Assembly: GCA_009760885.1 (NCBI GenBank)
Contig: CM019701.1
Location: 40,018,960 to 40,082,959, forward strand
Direction: 5' to 3'
DNA: 64,000 nt
Origin: Achatina immaculata
Lineage: Eukaryota; Mollusca; Gastropoda; Stylommatophora; Achatinidae
The notes beneath the pieces are model-generated. The model ran no database searches and was not told the DNA's origin. It saw only the letters and a list, made by a program, of their open reading frames with translations. A program made the translations under genes and the position numbers. Shown here one piece after another: positions 46,206 through 57,626 of the stretch (position 1 is the stretch's first letter; the number at the start of each line of letters is the position of its first letter).

Positions 46206-46384
46206 GTTGCTCATTTTAGTATTAAATAATGTTTTAGTAACAAAGGAATAATTAGTCTACAAGTATATAAAACTAAGTATATAAAATTAAGTATATAAAA
46301 CTAGGTGTATAACAATATACGAAGCCACTGCAGTAAAGCTGTGATAACAAAATGTATACACTAGAAAAAAATAGTAAAAGGTAA

Positions 46385-46655
46385 AATTCCCGTTTCCATG
46401 CCAAGACATATTGGGCAATACGGTGTTAGGCCCGTATTTTTCATGACCTTCGGCACATGAAAGTGTGATGTGGTCAGTATCACGCCTGTCCTCTTTACCT
46501 TCCCAGATTTCTCTGGTACCCATTTTTAGAGGCTGGGTGAACCCCGGGGTCTTCTTGGTGTATACTAGAAAAAAATCCCACCGCTGGGACTGAACCCGGT
46601 ACCGCCTGATTAGTAAACTGAGCACCTAATCACATCAGCTAACCAGGCCGCAGAA
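46385..46655 (-). mobile_element. tRNA-derived SINE, minus strand
   Basis: The reverse strand starts GCGGCCTGGTTAGCTGATG (A-box) with GGGTTCAGTCCC (B-box), then a body containing TGATACTGACCACATCA, shared with 50660-50960 and 59778-60062. Confidence 0.7.
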
Positions 46656-47045
46656 AAAAAAAAAGAACGGGAGAACAGTTTTATTACTTAACGAGCACAC
46701 ACTTGTGATGTTTCGGTGTGAACCTTAATCATACAAAAACACACAGGATAAAGAAATAGAGAGAGAAGATAAAGCATAAATTCACATGAATGCTATGTAA
46801 AAAATAGAAATTGAAAAAAAAGAATAAAATAAAATGAACGGGGCACTTAGCTGCGACTTGTAAAAGGCTGTGTTCTTCTTCTTCTTCTTCTTCTTCTTCT
46901 TCTCCTCCTCCTCTCTTTCTCCTCTCTCTCTCTCTCCTCTCTCTCTCTCTGGTTTCTTCGTCCTGCCTGTTTTTGTATGATTAAGGTTCACATCAAAACG
47001 TCACACCTGTGTGCTCGTTAATTAATAAAGCTATTCCTACTTTTT
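46655..47045. repeat. Short inverted repeat related to Penelope 3' ends, with TTC/TCC core
   Basis: GAGCACACACTTGTGATGTTTCGG with CCTTAATCAT at 46690-46735 is matched in reverse by ATGATTAAGGTTCACATCAAAACGTCAC...TGTGCTCGTTAAT at 46976-47022 (split here for reading). The centre contains a TTC/TCTC microsatellite (46875-46960). It is probably another foldback derivative of the Penelope family. Confidence 0.5.
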
Positions 47046-47243
47046 TCCTAGTTTGTACATGTAAATAATGTTTGTTCTCAACCAGTAATTGCTTTCTTTT
47101 TGCCTGTACTTAAACCACGAAAACCTATATTAGTATTGTTTTGCATTGAAAACTATTCAATATTCAAGTTTAAGTGATATTTGCTTGGTACAAATTTTGA
47201 GACTATTGGGTAAAGGCAAATTTTTGTGCTTGAACGTCCACAG

Positions 47244-47426
47244 ACCGGAATACAGCTCCACAATTCTCCAACCTACCGGCAACTGTGATCGTACCAGAGA
47301 CAGCCAAGAAGGATCACGTCATTACAGATCTCCTTCTCGTTGACCCTGACCCATATTTTCCGCAGAATCCCGTATGCACCACCAAAAGCTCGAGTGATTT
47401 GAAAAAAATTATCTTCGATATGGCCA
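47244..47426 (+). CDS. Gene B: exon 9, cadherin-like repeat 3 first half
   Basis: 183 nt. The acceptor is GAACGTCCACAG and the donor GTAAGATC starts at 47427; phase 1 at both ends. It reads NTAPQFSNLPATVIVPETA, ...VITDLLLVDPDPYF, ...NPVCTTKSSSDLKKIIFDMA. Asn-x-x-Pro-x-Phe opens the repeat and VDPDP is its acidic turn. The repeat 2/3 border (LLNRNTAP) lacks the usual DxNDN. Confidence 0.75.
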
Positions 47427-47514
47427 GTAAGATCTTCTTTTGTTGGAGCAGACTGTGTGTGACAGACTCATTATTTTACTATGCTGTGGTGATGATGATG
47501 ATTATTGTCCATTT

Positions 47515-47690
47515 TGAATGAGGCCCTCTGGTTTGGCCCTTTGCTGCTAGCTGGTGGGCTTTGTTGTTTCCGTCGAATCCGGCACGGTCTGGGCAGCATA
47601 TCCATGGGATGTGTTGTATATGGGATTTATTACTTCTTGCCGTTCACTTCTAATGGCTTTTTGGCTGATGATGGCGGTGATGATGATGAT
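47515..47690 (-). mobile_element. LINE RNase H fragment, second copy
   Basis: About 150 bp closely matching 45700-45860 (CCTCTGGTTTGG, TTGCTGCTAGCTGG, GGCTTTGTTGTTTCC, GGCACGG), 90 bp after gene B exon 9. Confidence 0.6.
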
Positions 47691-48189
47691 GATGGAAGCT
47701 GATGTGGTTTTCTATTTACCGGGCGCTCGTAACATTCTATGGTGACATGCAGCTGCTCAAGTAGGCATATCTAGATAGTAAGGCTGATGTGACACCCGCT
47801 TTGATGTGAATCCATCTATGAATAATTTGGAACGTTTTGTTGTCACCTACGGGACAACACTCGGACACTGCTAAATACAAGGGCGGGTCAACATGTAACC
47901 GCACATCAAGGGACGTAAGCAATGAAAATACATGCAATGAAATATATTTCCAATGGTTCCGCTCCTTCATTTGTGGTTATTTTCTACCACCACCACCCCC
48001 CTTCCGTACATATCTGTGAAGTGAATGATATAACCCTCGCTGAAATGTGTCACTAGATACCATCTGATTATTTGGACACTCATGAATATGTCCGAAGGGC
48101 GGTGATAGTAATACTTTAACATTGCAATATCTCAGAGAGGTATTACTAAAACAAAACATATTATAATAGTTAATTAAAATAATACTGGG

Positions 48190-49040
48190 TGGCCTGCGTA
48201 CTCTATGCCAAGGGGGAGGCGGGGGTGGGGGATGGGGTGGGGTGGGGGGACTAACTCCCCTGATTGGTCCAAATAAACTGGAGAGGTCTGTGGGGAGGGG
48301 TCCGACTAAACACAATGGCCCTCCAGATGTGGGGGTTGGGCGTGAGGCCAACAGCCTCATAGTCGACACATCTAGAGGTTGCTCTAGGTGGTGGAGGGGG
48401 GACCTACTTGTTAGGGAAACTCGCAGCCAGTCAGAAGAACCAAATCAAGAGTAGAAGAAGAAGACCATGTGTATGTCACTGACATAGATCAGGAAGATGA
48501 CACGAGGAAAGAAATTAGAACCAGAATAGCAAAGACAGCAGTGACCTTTAAGAATCTCGAGAAAATGTGAAAATAAAAAAAAAAACTCATAAGCACAAGA
48601 ACAAAGCCCAGAATATTCGGCTCAAGATAATACCCATCCTTACTTAACGCATGTGAAAACTGAAAGACAACCAAAGAAACAGAAAATTGGACGCATTCGA
48701 AAACAAATGTCAAAGAAAAATACTCTGTATACAATGGGACGAACTCAAGACGAAAGTAGAGATAAGAGTAATGTAGATGCAGCAAACAGTCTCAGCAGTG
48801 ATTAAGAAAAGAAGGTGGAAATATGTGGGCCAAGTGATGAGAAGAAACAATCAAAGAATCACAAAACAAGCCATCAAATGAGAAACATCTGAAAAAATGA
48901 AAAAGAAGCCGACCTCCGGAGACCCTAAAGAGAGCACTGACAAGAGAGGCAAAGATGACTGGCATCAATCTCTTACTGATTTTGACAAGCTGATCGAGAA
49001 CGGAAACTCAAGGCGAGGCACACTGCCATGTAGAGATGTA
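48190..49040 (+). mobile_element. G-rich repeat with GAA tail followed by LINE family 2 remnant
   Basis: 48190-48470 is G-rich and ends GAAGAAGAAG. 48470-49040 reads DIDQEDDTRKEIRTRIAKTA and RPPETLKRALTREAKMTGIN in broken frames, matching family 2. Confidence 0.55.
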
Positions 49041-49159
49041 AGATATACAAGAGATGTAAGATGTAAGATATACAAGTATATAAATATAACATATCTTTTC
49101 TAGAATAACTTAAAAACAGTAAATTACACATACATCGTCTTTGTTGCTTCTTTTTTCAG

Positions 49160-49256
49160 ATAACCAGATACGAGTTGCATATGACAACGCTCTGAACTAT
49201 GAGGTCAAGTCCACAATCACAATTTCTTGTTCTGCGTCAGACGGATACTTGACAAG
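49160..49256 (+). CDS. Gene B: exon 10, cadherin-like repeat 3 middle
   Basis: 97 nt. The acceptor is TTTTTTCAG and the donor GTAAAG starts at 49257; it enters in phase 1 and leaves in phase 2. It encodes NQIRVAYDNALNYEVKSTIT and ISCSASDGYLT. The stretch from NYEVKSTITISCSASDG is the Y-x-V-x-I-x-A-x-D-G strand and loop. Confidence 0.75.
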
Positions 49257-49559
49257 GTAAAGAATTTCAGGAGCGATGATCTAGGACATATCATAAAGTG
49301 GCACTTGAGAGATATAGAGAGAAAGTTGGTCTGTACTCCACAAACATGCAAGCAAATATACAGGCTCATTACTCTAAGGCTATGAAACTGGCTACATGAA
49401 CTTATACAGGCGTACTGGGGGAGACTGTTTGACTTGGCAGTAAGCGATCCATAACTGAAAACAGGAAACTTTGGGGAGCTACCGTGCAAGTCCTTTGTGG
49501 CGTCTAACGGTACGGGAAGGATGTAAGAAGATGTAAGAAGATCAATAACTGGGTTGGCG

Positions 49560-49830
49560 ACCAATAGCTGATTAAGACCTTGTTCGATCTCTCCTTGGTA
49601 CCCCAAGTAACAGGCGCAGGGATCGCAGTAGTCCCCATGGTGGTGGAGTCTGCTAAAGACGTGTTGCACGTTCCTGCTCTTCGGGGCCATTCGAGGACTA
49701 ATAAAACAGCCGTCATAACCCTCTCCCAATCCGACACTGCGCTGTGCCTCAACACTTTCACTGCATCGGCTGAAAAGAACACCAGCTTACAGTTCTAGTG
49801 AAACTGAAGAAGAAGAAGAAGAAGAGATGT
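49560..49830 (+). mobile_element. LINE 3' end (family 4) with GAA tail
   Basis: The plus strand reads FDLSLVPQVTGAGIAVVPMV, LHVPALRGHSRTNKTAVITL and LCLNTFTASAEK, then (GAA)n at 49807-49825. This is the C-terminal pattern of a non-LTR family; the opposite-strand copy is at 54800-55150. Confidence 0.6.
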
Positions 49831-50084
49831 ATATCAGACATCTCAAACCTTTTTGCGTTACCTCGACAGAATTCTTCAAATAATTGTAAGGTCTCCAGGA
49901 ACCTACAAATGAAAAATGTGCTCGCAGGTAGCAACATGTTGATGTTATTAGAAATCCTCGATTTAATAATTATCAGTGCGCTTTAGAGTAGAAAAATGAC
50001 ACTTAATTCTACGGATTCTTTCATGAACGATGCGTATTTTGCATTCTGTTAGGAACAGAGCTAACGTAATTTTAATTAAGATCT

Positions 50085-50275
50085 GAACAGAGGAATAGAG
50101 TTAGGTAACTTTAGTTCGGGTCTGAAAAGAGGAACAGAGTTAGGTAACTTTAGTTCGGGTCTGAAAAGAGGAACAGAGTTAGGTAACTTTAGTTCAGGTC
50201 TGATCAGAGGAACAGAGTTAGGTAACTTTAGTTCAGGTCTGATCAGAGGAACAGAGCTAATGTAACTTTGGTATA
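50085..50275. repeat. 44-nt minisatellite
   Basis: About four units containing GAGGAACAGAGTTAGGTAAC and TTTAGTTCGGGTCTGA, in gene B intron 10. Confidence 0.85.
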
Positions 50276-50334
50276 AGATTAAGCAATGATTCTCAGCTGG
50301 GGGGGCAGATGGCTCCCCGGGGAGAGATTTTAGT

Positions 50335-50645
50335 CTGAGAGGAGGACTTTTTTCGAGGGAAGAGTTAGGGAGTATTTTTTTCATGGTAAGAGTTGGGGAG
50401 TATTTTTATTGGAAGAGTTAGGGAGTATTTTTTCATGGGAAGAGTTGGAGAGTCTTTTTATTGGAAGAGTTAGGGAGTATTTTTTCATGGGAAGAGTTGG
50501 GGAGTATTTTTATTGGAAGAGTTGGGCAGTATTTTTTCATTTGAAAAGTTGGGGAGCATTTTTTTTCATGGAAAGAGTTGGAGAATTTTTTTAATGGGAA
50601 GAGTTGGAGAATTTTTTTAATGGGAAGAGTTGGGGTATATTTTTA
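50335..50645. repeat. Degenerate 26-nt minisatellite
   Basis: About twelve units of GGAAGAGTTGGGGAGTATTT then TTATT or TTTCAT. Confidence 0.8.
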
Positions 50646-50659
50646 TTCTCTACTGTAAC

Positions 50660-50960
50660 AATAGGACCTCTCAATGGCGAAGTGGTTAGTGGACTAATCT
50701 CTCATGGCGATGGTTGGAGGTTCGAATCCATTCGGAGGCGCCCCAGTAACATAACTGTAGAAATGGGTACCTGACTTCTTCTGGAGTTGGGAAAGAAAAG
50801 GCGGGCCAAACGTGATACTGACCACATCACCCTTTAGTGTGCTGGAAGGTCACGGAAAATATGGGCACTAACACCATATCCCTCTAATGGATGACAGGGT
50901 TACCTGAAGACTTTAAAGACTGTAACAATGTGTAATGGTGAAGTTCCTTTAATGATGATT
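50660..50960 (+). mobile_element. tRNA-derived SINE
   Basis: A-box-like AATGGCGAAGTGGTTAGTGG, B-box GGTTCGAATCC at about 50711, then a body with CGTGATACTGACCACATCA and an end matching other copies. It is transcribable by RNA polymerase III in principle. Confidence 0.75.
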
Positions 50961-51407
50961 TAATGAATAGAGAAGGATCTGGGGTGGGTTGCAGTCTGGG
51001 TTGAAAAGGGAGAATGCTGAGAACTACTGATTCAGTACGGTCTTTCGCGGATGGCAAAGCCGCACTCCGCAGTAAACTCTACACAGGCCACATGAAGAAA
51101 TGAGGAAGAATCGGTGATACCTTGGCATTTACGGTGACATCGAAGTTATATGAAGACCTTTGGAAAAGACAGTAACGTTTACATCTGAGTCCAGATTCGA
51201 TATCTTAGACGTAACAGCGAAATGCTCTCCACTGAGTTGGGGATTCTATCGATACCTGCTAGGTTAGACTGTCTCGATGCACACTGTTAACAGAGAAATC
51301 TGTAGTTTCATGATGTGCTCAGAGTTACAGGAGCCTGTGTTGGTATATAAAATGTTACTGGTGCAAATCTAGACATGGGCAAAAGAACTCTTAACGTTTC
51401 GTTTCAG

Positions 51408-51504
51408 TGATCCCTCTGAGATTCTGACCATCCGCGTGAATGACGTGAACGAGGCACCAGTGTGGTCGGCAGACACCTTGCACTGCGGTATCACTGAGGG
51501 AAAT
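51408..51504 (+). CDS. Gene B: exon 11, end of repeat 3 with DVNEAP calcium-linker motif
   Basis: 97 nt. The acceptor is CGTTTCGTTTCAG and the donor AAT|GTAAGT starts at 51505; it enters in phase 2 and leaves in phase 0. It encodes DPSEILTIRVNDVNEAPVW then SADTLHCGITEGN. DVNEAPV is a classical inter-repeat calcium-binding motif and ITEGN the start of the next repeat. This is the clearest cadherin signature in the window. Confidence 0.85.
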
Positions 51505-51714
51505 GTAAGTGGTTCAGTGAAGGCTGTTGTTGGCAAGGAGGAAAAAAAAGGCAAGAAGGAAAATTAGTGGTTCTAGAGGAGAAAGTGTCTGTTAAATCTT
51601 ATAGATGAATGGAGGAATGAAAGATATTACTTATGCAAGGTGTAAAAAATTGGGTAAAGGTAGCTTTATTATATTATGGAGAAACTTAAATTACATGGTC
51701 TTAACGTCCATATT

Positions 51715-51912
51715 TTCCTTGACCCATCGACACACTAGAGGGTGATGTGGTCAACGTCACGTCTGGCCGCCTTTTCTTCTCCATATCCAGAAGAAGCCAA
51801 GCACCTATTTCTAGATCTAGGTGTCTGTGACTCCCCTACGGCTGGATCCGAACCCCCTACTTACTTCATGAGAGTCTTTAGGACTAACCACTCACCACGC
51901 ACGACACCCTTA
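51715..51912 (-). mobile_element. tRNA-derived SINE, minus strand, diverged
   Basis: The reverse strand starts GTGGTGAGTGGTTAGTCC (A-box) with GGTTCGGATCC (B-box); the body contains the reverse of GTGATGTGGTCAACGTCACG. Confidence 0.65.
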
Positions 51913-52540
51913 CGTACGTGAAGAGCATAATTTCGACTACGGAAGAAACGATAGTCTTGTAAAGACGAATGTGATTTTTAAAAAAAAGAGTAATGAGTAT
52001 TGGAAAGAGAAATAGAAAATGAGCAATAGATAAATACTCAGAAACAGACTAAAGCTTACCACAAGCAGAGCAAAACGCAAAGAAAATTAAGATGAGGCGA
52101 AGAATGAAACGGAAGTAAGGCAAAAGGATGTGCTACTTTTTATCTTTTCTAGTTCCAAACTGTACGGAACAAAAGATGGCAAGATGGCAGATACAATGGA
52201 AAACTAAATAAAGCGCGGGCTTATAGTTTAAGGTCACGGTCGCTGTTACTCCCAGATTAATCTTATGACTGTTTTAGAGTAAAAAATCCACAGTCCACGA
52301 AAGAAACACCCTAGCTGTAAGTAAATCGATTTGAATGTCTCTGAAAAGCAAAGAAATATTCCAGTATAGGGGGTGCCGAGTCTGTGGAAAAGAATTAAGA
52401 TGATAAGACTAACGACGGCGAGACTAATGAAAAGGGTGATATTTCAAGCGATAGAGGTGATGGTAGGAGCAGTGACGGTGGATGGCAGAAGACTGATGAG
52501 AATAATTTCGTTCTGTTTTTATTTCGTCAATATTTTCCAG

Positions 52541-52641
52541 GCTGGTGGTCCAACTTGTTCATTGAATGGCAGTGTCCATGACCCAGAAGGGGACTCGTTC
52601 ACGGTGGAAGTTCTAACTTTGACGAACGAGAAGTTTTTCAA
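52541..52641 (+). CDS. Gene B: exon 12, cadherin-like repeat 4 first half
   Basis: 101 nt. The acceptor is CAATATTTTCCAG and the donor GTATGT starts at 52642; it enters in phase 0 and leaves in phase 2. It reads AGGPTCSLNGSVHDPEGDSF, then TVEVLTLTNEKFFK. VHDPEGDSFTVEV corresponds to the ATDpDxG strand. Confidence 0.75.
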
Positions 52642-52719
52642 GTATGTAGGCGAGCTACGGAGAATATAATGCTAATGTAATATCTACTATAATAAAGCTC
52701 TAGGCCATGTATGTGTGTT

Positions 52720-52720
52720 T

Positions 52721-52760
<40 letters not shown>
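52720..52760. repeat. AT microsatellite
   Basis: (AT)n tract 80 bp after gene B exon 12. Confidence 0.9.
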
Positions 52761-53184
52761 CATTTTATGTAAGCACTTCAGAGAACAGAAGCTGAAAGGA
52801 GCACTATTCCTAGTATGAAAATGTAACATTAAATCCTTGTGTTTCATTCAATCAGTTTCATAATCAGTGCATAACTACGGCACTTTTGGAATATACTTTT
52901 TTCTGATATTTCAGAAAAAGTATGTGGAAATTGCAGTATTTAAAGATATTCGTTTACAAAAAACAAGATGTTTCACATAAAATAATGGCGGGATAAGCTT
53001 CAATATGCATAAAAGTGCTAACGTCTTTGTCTAACAATTGAAATATTTTCTGTATAAAGGTTGAAGAAGTAAGAAGACAGCACACTTTCGTGAATTTCTC
53101 CTGGATGAAAGTTGATACCAAGAGATTTGGAATGGTTAATGTCATACCTCACAACTGGTGTTGGCTCCAAGTGTAAATCATTAA

Positions 53185-53680
53185 TTAACTCTTTTAATCC
53201 AGAGCAACACTGACGGGGGTAGTAGCATCTCGCAGGTCTACGGAAATCATTGCTCGGAGTAATATTTAGGCAAAGTAAATAAAATGAAAAGTAGTACATT
53301 TCTAAGCTAGTCCATATTTTTACATTACAGAGTAATCCAGTTTCTTTCTATCAGAATTCCTCATCATAATGCATTCTGCATCATCATCATCGTCATCATC
53401 GTCATAATCGTCATCATCATCATCATTATCATCATCATCAGGTGCCGTGCCGACTGGCGTTGGCTATTATGCTTCTCCAGTGTACACGATCCTTCATGCA
53501 GGCCATCAGCTCAGTTGTTGGTCTCCTCTCACACCATCCTGTCAGACTGTCCAGTATCATTTCTCTTGGGCTTCCTCTTGATCTTCTTCCCTCTGTTTTT
53601 CCTGTTGTTATAATATTTTCAATGCCCCCTCTTCTCATCGCATTCTGCGGAACATTTAAATTCAGGAGTGATATGGTTAA
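53185..53680. mobile_element. TTAA-type MITE, copy 4, split by a LINE
   Basis: Ends TTAACTCTTTTAATCC and CAGGAGTGATATGGTTAA. At 53371-53379 and 53640-53648 the 9-bp GCATTCTGC flanks a LINE family 6 fragment (53380-53639) as a target duplication. Confidence 0.65.
53380..53639 (-). mobile_element. LINE 3' end (family 6) nested in a MITE
   Basis: The reverse strand reads MRRGGIENIITTGKTEGRRS, RGSPREMILDSLTGWCERR and MKDRVHWRSIIANASRHGT, with a CAT/CGT tail at 53380-53440. It is 5'-truncated. Confidence 0.8.
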
Positions 53681-54227
53681 ATGATTTAGTGACATTATTT
53701 AAACATTCACACTAGGTATACTGCACTCTCTGTAAGCCACACAGAAGTACTACCTTTTTGTCTATTTTTTTCCACTCTCATTTGCCGTATATCACTGATA
53801 TAAATCCATATATTATCCTGTTTTTCTACCTCTTTAACCTTTATATCTTGAACGCTTTGTGGAAACCGAAACACCACAACTGTGTGCTGGTTAATAATAA
53901 AGATGTTCTTACTTTTATTTTAAATAGTCTTAACATCTATTTAAGTTAATGTGTTTAACCTCTAAGCTAATATTTTTCAGACAGTCTTTCAACTGTTCAA
54001 GTAAGAGTTTATCACGTTCCTTGGTGTATTTCATCAATCAAACGCTCATGTCTGTGTTTTCAATGTACACCTCAGTAAGAAATACCTATATGACTACCAG
54101 TTTTATGATTAGCATGATCGGTCAAAGTAACTAACAGTTATGTTGGTAGATCTATAGTTTGATATGAAACATTACGTATAATCCTACTTTTTAAAAAAGT
54201 TTTGGTTTTTCATCCTCCATTTTACAG

Positions 54228-54408
54228 ATATGACCCATCCAGTGACCTCCTAACATTTTCTGTGGACTATGACCTTGACCAAGCTGGCTACGACCCGGAT
54301 GTCACAGCTATCATGACGGCCACAGACAGCAAGGGAGCCTCCAGCACTGCTACGGTCAACATTCATATCTTCGACGTCAACGACAATAAATGCCAGACTG
54401 ACCCAGTG
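54228..54408 (+). CDS. Gene B: exon 13, repeat 4 second half with DVNDNK motif
   Basis: 181 nt. The acceptor is CTCCATTTTACAG and the donor GTTAGT starts at 54409; it enters in phase 2 and leaves in phase 0. It encodes YDPSSDLLTFSVDYDLDQAG, DVTAIMTATDSKGASSTATV and NIHIFDVNDNKCQTDPV. TATDSKGASSTATVNI plus DVNDN is a textbook cadherin calcium linker. Confidence 0.85.
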
Positions 54409-54794
54409 GTTAGTTCTCAAAGACAAGAATTAGATCATTTCTGCTTTATGTTTCCTACGTATCTGATTTTCGAAGATAAGTCTTCAGTTTTCCCAGAGAT
54501 CAGCCATTTTGGTGATAACAGTGTTATCTGGTTGGCCTTGAAATGTCAGAAGTACTTAAGACCGAAAAATAATAAAATGACCGTGACTCCAGTAGAAGGA
54601 GCAACTGACTAGCCTCGACAGGACGAGACACTATTTGTTAAGCCATTTGGCATTAAAAAAATAGTAGATGTTCGATAAGCCTAGTCTTTAATGCGTGTCT
54701 GAACCCGTGATACTATGGCGGGAAACGAAGTCAAGACACAGAAAGCTTAATAGAAGGCTTTAATACAAGAGGTTAAGGGTTTATGACTTTCCGT

Positions 54795-55150
54795 TATTGC
54801 GTATCTTCTTCTTCTTCTTCTTCATGGCATTCTACTTCGTCCTAGAACTGAGAGCTGGTCTTCTTTGCAGCCGATGCAGTTAAGATGTTGAGGCACAGCA
54901 CAGTGTCGGATAGGAAGAGGAATTTAGGCGGCTATTTTTTTCAGTCCCTGAATGCGGCCAAAATGCCGGGGAGTGTGCAATACTTCCTTAGCAGACTCCA
55001 CCACCATAAGACTATGGCGTCGCTTGTCTCGGTAGCCAGGCTAGGCCTTTTACTCGCGGTACAAGCGAGAAGTGGGACAAGGGTCTTGATCGGCTATAGT
55101 TTGCCAGCCCTAAGGTTATCAAGCGAGCTATGGGGTAGCTGACTGGCAAA
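54795..55150 (-). mobile_element. LINE 3' end (family 4), minus strand
   Basis: Starts with (TTC)n at 54806-54825, the reverse of a GAA tail, then GCCGATGCAGTTAAGATG and TTGAGGCACAGCACAG, the reverse of the 49560-49830 sequence. Confidence 0.55.
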
Positions 55151-55456
55151 TCAGATTATTCGCCCCTGATGCTGCTTATAAACTGATGATCTGCAACTTA
55201 CGTGTGGTTGGAAAAAGTGACCACTGGATGCAAGAAGAATTGGGAGCATTGGTTTACCTTATGGGCTCATACTCTAAATGTGATTTGATCTCATCAAGAC
55301 ACACTTTATGCTGTGGGTAAATTAAGGGTGGCATCTCTTTCTTTGAATCCCAGAAATACAAAGAATTGTCCGTGTGCGCCAAAACAATGTTCACAGTTTG
55401 TCAGTTTTACATAAAGATAAAACATCAGAGCCCGATTTATTTCCTTTTTTTTGCAG

Positions 55457-55631
55457 CGATTTTTTACCCTCACAGAGAAGGACGAGTTACAGCGCTTGGG
55501 GGCCTTCTCTGCGACGGACCTTGATGCTACGTCACCAAACAAAGATATCCAGTTCCTGGTGGCTTCAGTTGACCCTGGGATTGTCAAGGATCATATTTTA
55601 GTGACAAGAAACGGAGAGATATTTTACGCCA
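55457..55631 (+). CDS. Gene B: exon 14, cadherin-like repeat 5 first half
   Basis: 175 nt. The acceptor is TTTTTTTTGCAG and the donor GTGAGT starts at 55632; it enters in phase 0 and leaves in phase 1. It encodes RFFTLTEKDELQRLGAFSAT, DLDATSPNKDIQFLVASVDP and HILVTRNGEIFYA. FSATDLDA is the DxD-type calcium motif and NGEIFYA the strand that follows. A 21-nt minisatellite starts at the donor itself. Confidence 0.8.
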
Positions 55632-56100
55632 GTGAGTACTAAAGTGAGTAGTTAGTACACTAGTAAGCAGATTTGGTAGATTTAATACACTAGTAGTAGA
55701 TTTAGTACACTAGTAAATAGAATTAGTACACTAAAGAGTAGATTTAGTACATTGGTGAGTAGATTTAGTACGCTAGTGAGCAGATTCAGTACACTTGTAA
55801 ATAGAGTTAGTATACTAGGGAATAGATTTAGTACACCATTGAATAGATGTAGTACACCAGTGAATAGAGCTAGTACACTAGTTAGTAGGTTTAGTACACT
55901 AATGAGTAGATTTAGTACACAAGTGAATAAATTTAGTACACTAGTGAGTAGATTTAGACCACTACTGAGTAGTTTTAGTACGCTAGTGAATAGATTTAGT
56001 ACCCTTTCGAATAGATTTGGTACACTAGTGAGTAGATTTAGTACACTATCGAATAGATTTGGTACACTAGTGAATAGAGTCAGTACGTTGGTGCAGTCTG
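55632..56100 (+). repeat. 21-nt minisatellite starting at a gene B splice donor
   Basis: About 22 units of GTGAGTAGATTTAGTACACTA. The first GTGAGT is the donor of exon 14 (55632). Many units keep GTGAGT or GTGAAT. Confidence 0.9.
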
Positions 56101-56238
56101 TATGACTATAACAGAACTCGCTTTATCTCCGTCTATTTAATTCTTTATATCACGGCATGAGTAACTTTTAGAAACAGAAGCCGTTCATAAAATTTCTACT
56201 CACGTTATAATTTATTCCGTTGCAGAGAATGTGTAATT

Positions 56239-56780
56239 TTAAATTGTGTAAGACCTTAAAATAGACGTCACGTCATTTTCCGTGAAACCTACAGCAAATA
56301 ACAGACTACGAGTTCGCATGGAGGACGACATCGGGAGAACGATCGAGTTGGGGGAATGGTTTAGTTTGTGGTGTGTGGTTTGGGTCATCATCATTGCACT
56401 CCGGACATGTCCATATGTGCTCAGATCCCCCCCCTCAGCATATCCATCGGCGTCCAGTGGCTGATAGAGCCTGTCCTGTGCTGGTTGTCCAGTATGCCTC
56501 TTCGTGTATGGCCACACCGATCTATATTTCCAGCTCTCTCAGTCTGAGTAGCGATGTGGATTCACTGCCCTCGAAGTCCTCCACTTTGTCTATCTCTCTG
56601 AGGGAGTTAACAATATTAGATCGATCTAGCGGTTGTCCACCTGCAATGATGGTAGAGCCGGCCAGTGTATCAGCTCTCTCATCTCCCTGGATGCCCATGT
56701 GCTCAGGAATATAAGTGACTCTGGGAGTCTTTAATTTCTGCAATGACTCAAGCCATTTCAGGGTCTGCCTCGACATTCTG
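56239..56780 (-). mobile_element. LINE RNase H C-terminal fragment, minus strand
   Basis: The reverse strand reads MSRQTLKWLESLQKLKTPRV, TYIPEHMGIQGDERADTLAG (the WIPGH-x-G...NERAD-x-LA motif of RNase H) and DRSNIVNSLRE, then further sequence with YGHVRSAMMM. The active-site-like pattern is partly kept; the region is 5'-truncated. Confidence 0.75.
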
Positions 56781-57407
56781 GAGGGGGAGGAGAAGGGAAG
56801 TGGACGTTCTTTCCAAAGAAGTGGTTTAGCGCGCGTTTCCTACAACCAAGCGCGCACTACAGTGGGTGTTGGAACGGAAGGCGGAGCACGCATGGGAATG
56901 CCCCGAGTGCAGAGATGCCGGTCTCTGATTACAGATTAAAGACTAAAGCAGGTATGGTCTTATGAACATTTTCTTGTGTCGGATTTTTCTTTTCTCTAGA
57001 TGTGTTTAGAATTTAACACGAACCGTTTACCTCCGCTGTTTAGAATTTTAGATTAGATAAAGGCTCAGAATAAACATCACGTGATGAATGTTCTCGCGTA
57101 GAAATATCTTATGTTTGTCAACTACGTGTTGTGCACAAAACGTCATAAGGCGAAAATGATGGCCATAAACATATAACACATTTCTTTAAATAATACTGTT
57201 ATGTGTTCGATAATGTGCTAAAACAAAAAGAAGAGAAGGTATTCCCAGACAACAAAGCTAACTTTCCTATCACCATATGGCAACTATAAATAGCAAATGA
57301 GCAGCTTCCATCTTATCTGCCTGCCAGTCTTACACTGTCAAACAAAGTGTCGACCTTGATATAAGCGTCATTTGAATGTCTTTAGCTCTTGTCACTTTCA
57401 TCCTCAG

Positions 57408-57626
57408 GTCTCTTTCTGCCAGAGCAGGGAAGCGAGAACTTTAAACTCGTGGTTCACTGCGTCGACGGCGGCATCCCCCGGCAGACATCGACCACGACCG
57501 TTGTGGTCTCGTACACGGAGTCTTCTACCACGCTTCAGACAACCACCTACAGCACGACAACGGAGAAGGATATCTGGCAGTACGAAGCCTTCAGAGCCAC
57601 CTTTGGAACGCTTGTAGCACTACTCG
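57408..57626 (+). CDS. Gene B: exon 15, end of repeat 5, Thr stalk and first half of membrane span
   Basis: 219 nt. The acceptor is CTTTCATCCTCAG and the donor GTATAT starts at 57627; phase 1 at both ends. It encodes LFLPEQGSENFKLVVHCVDG, GIPRQTSTTTVVVSY, a Thr/Ser-rich stalk, then DIWQYEAFRATFGTLVALL. Gene A has the same order in one uninterrupted exon (DGGSPQ...VVVSY, Thr stalk, IWDNTAF, span), so the two are paralogues. Here an intron splits the membrane helix. Confidence 0.8.
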
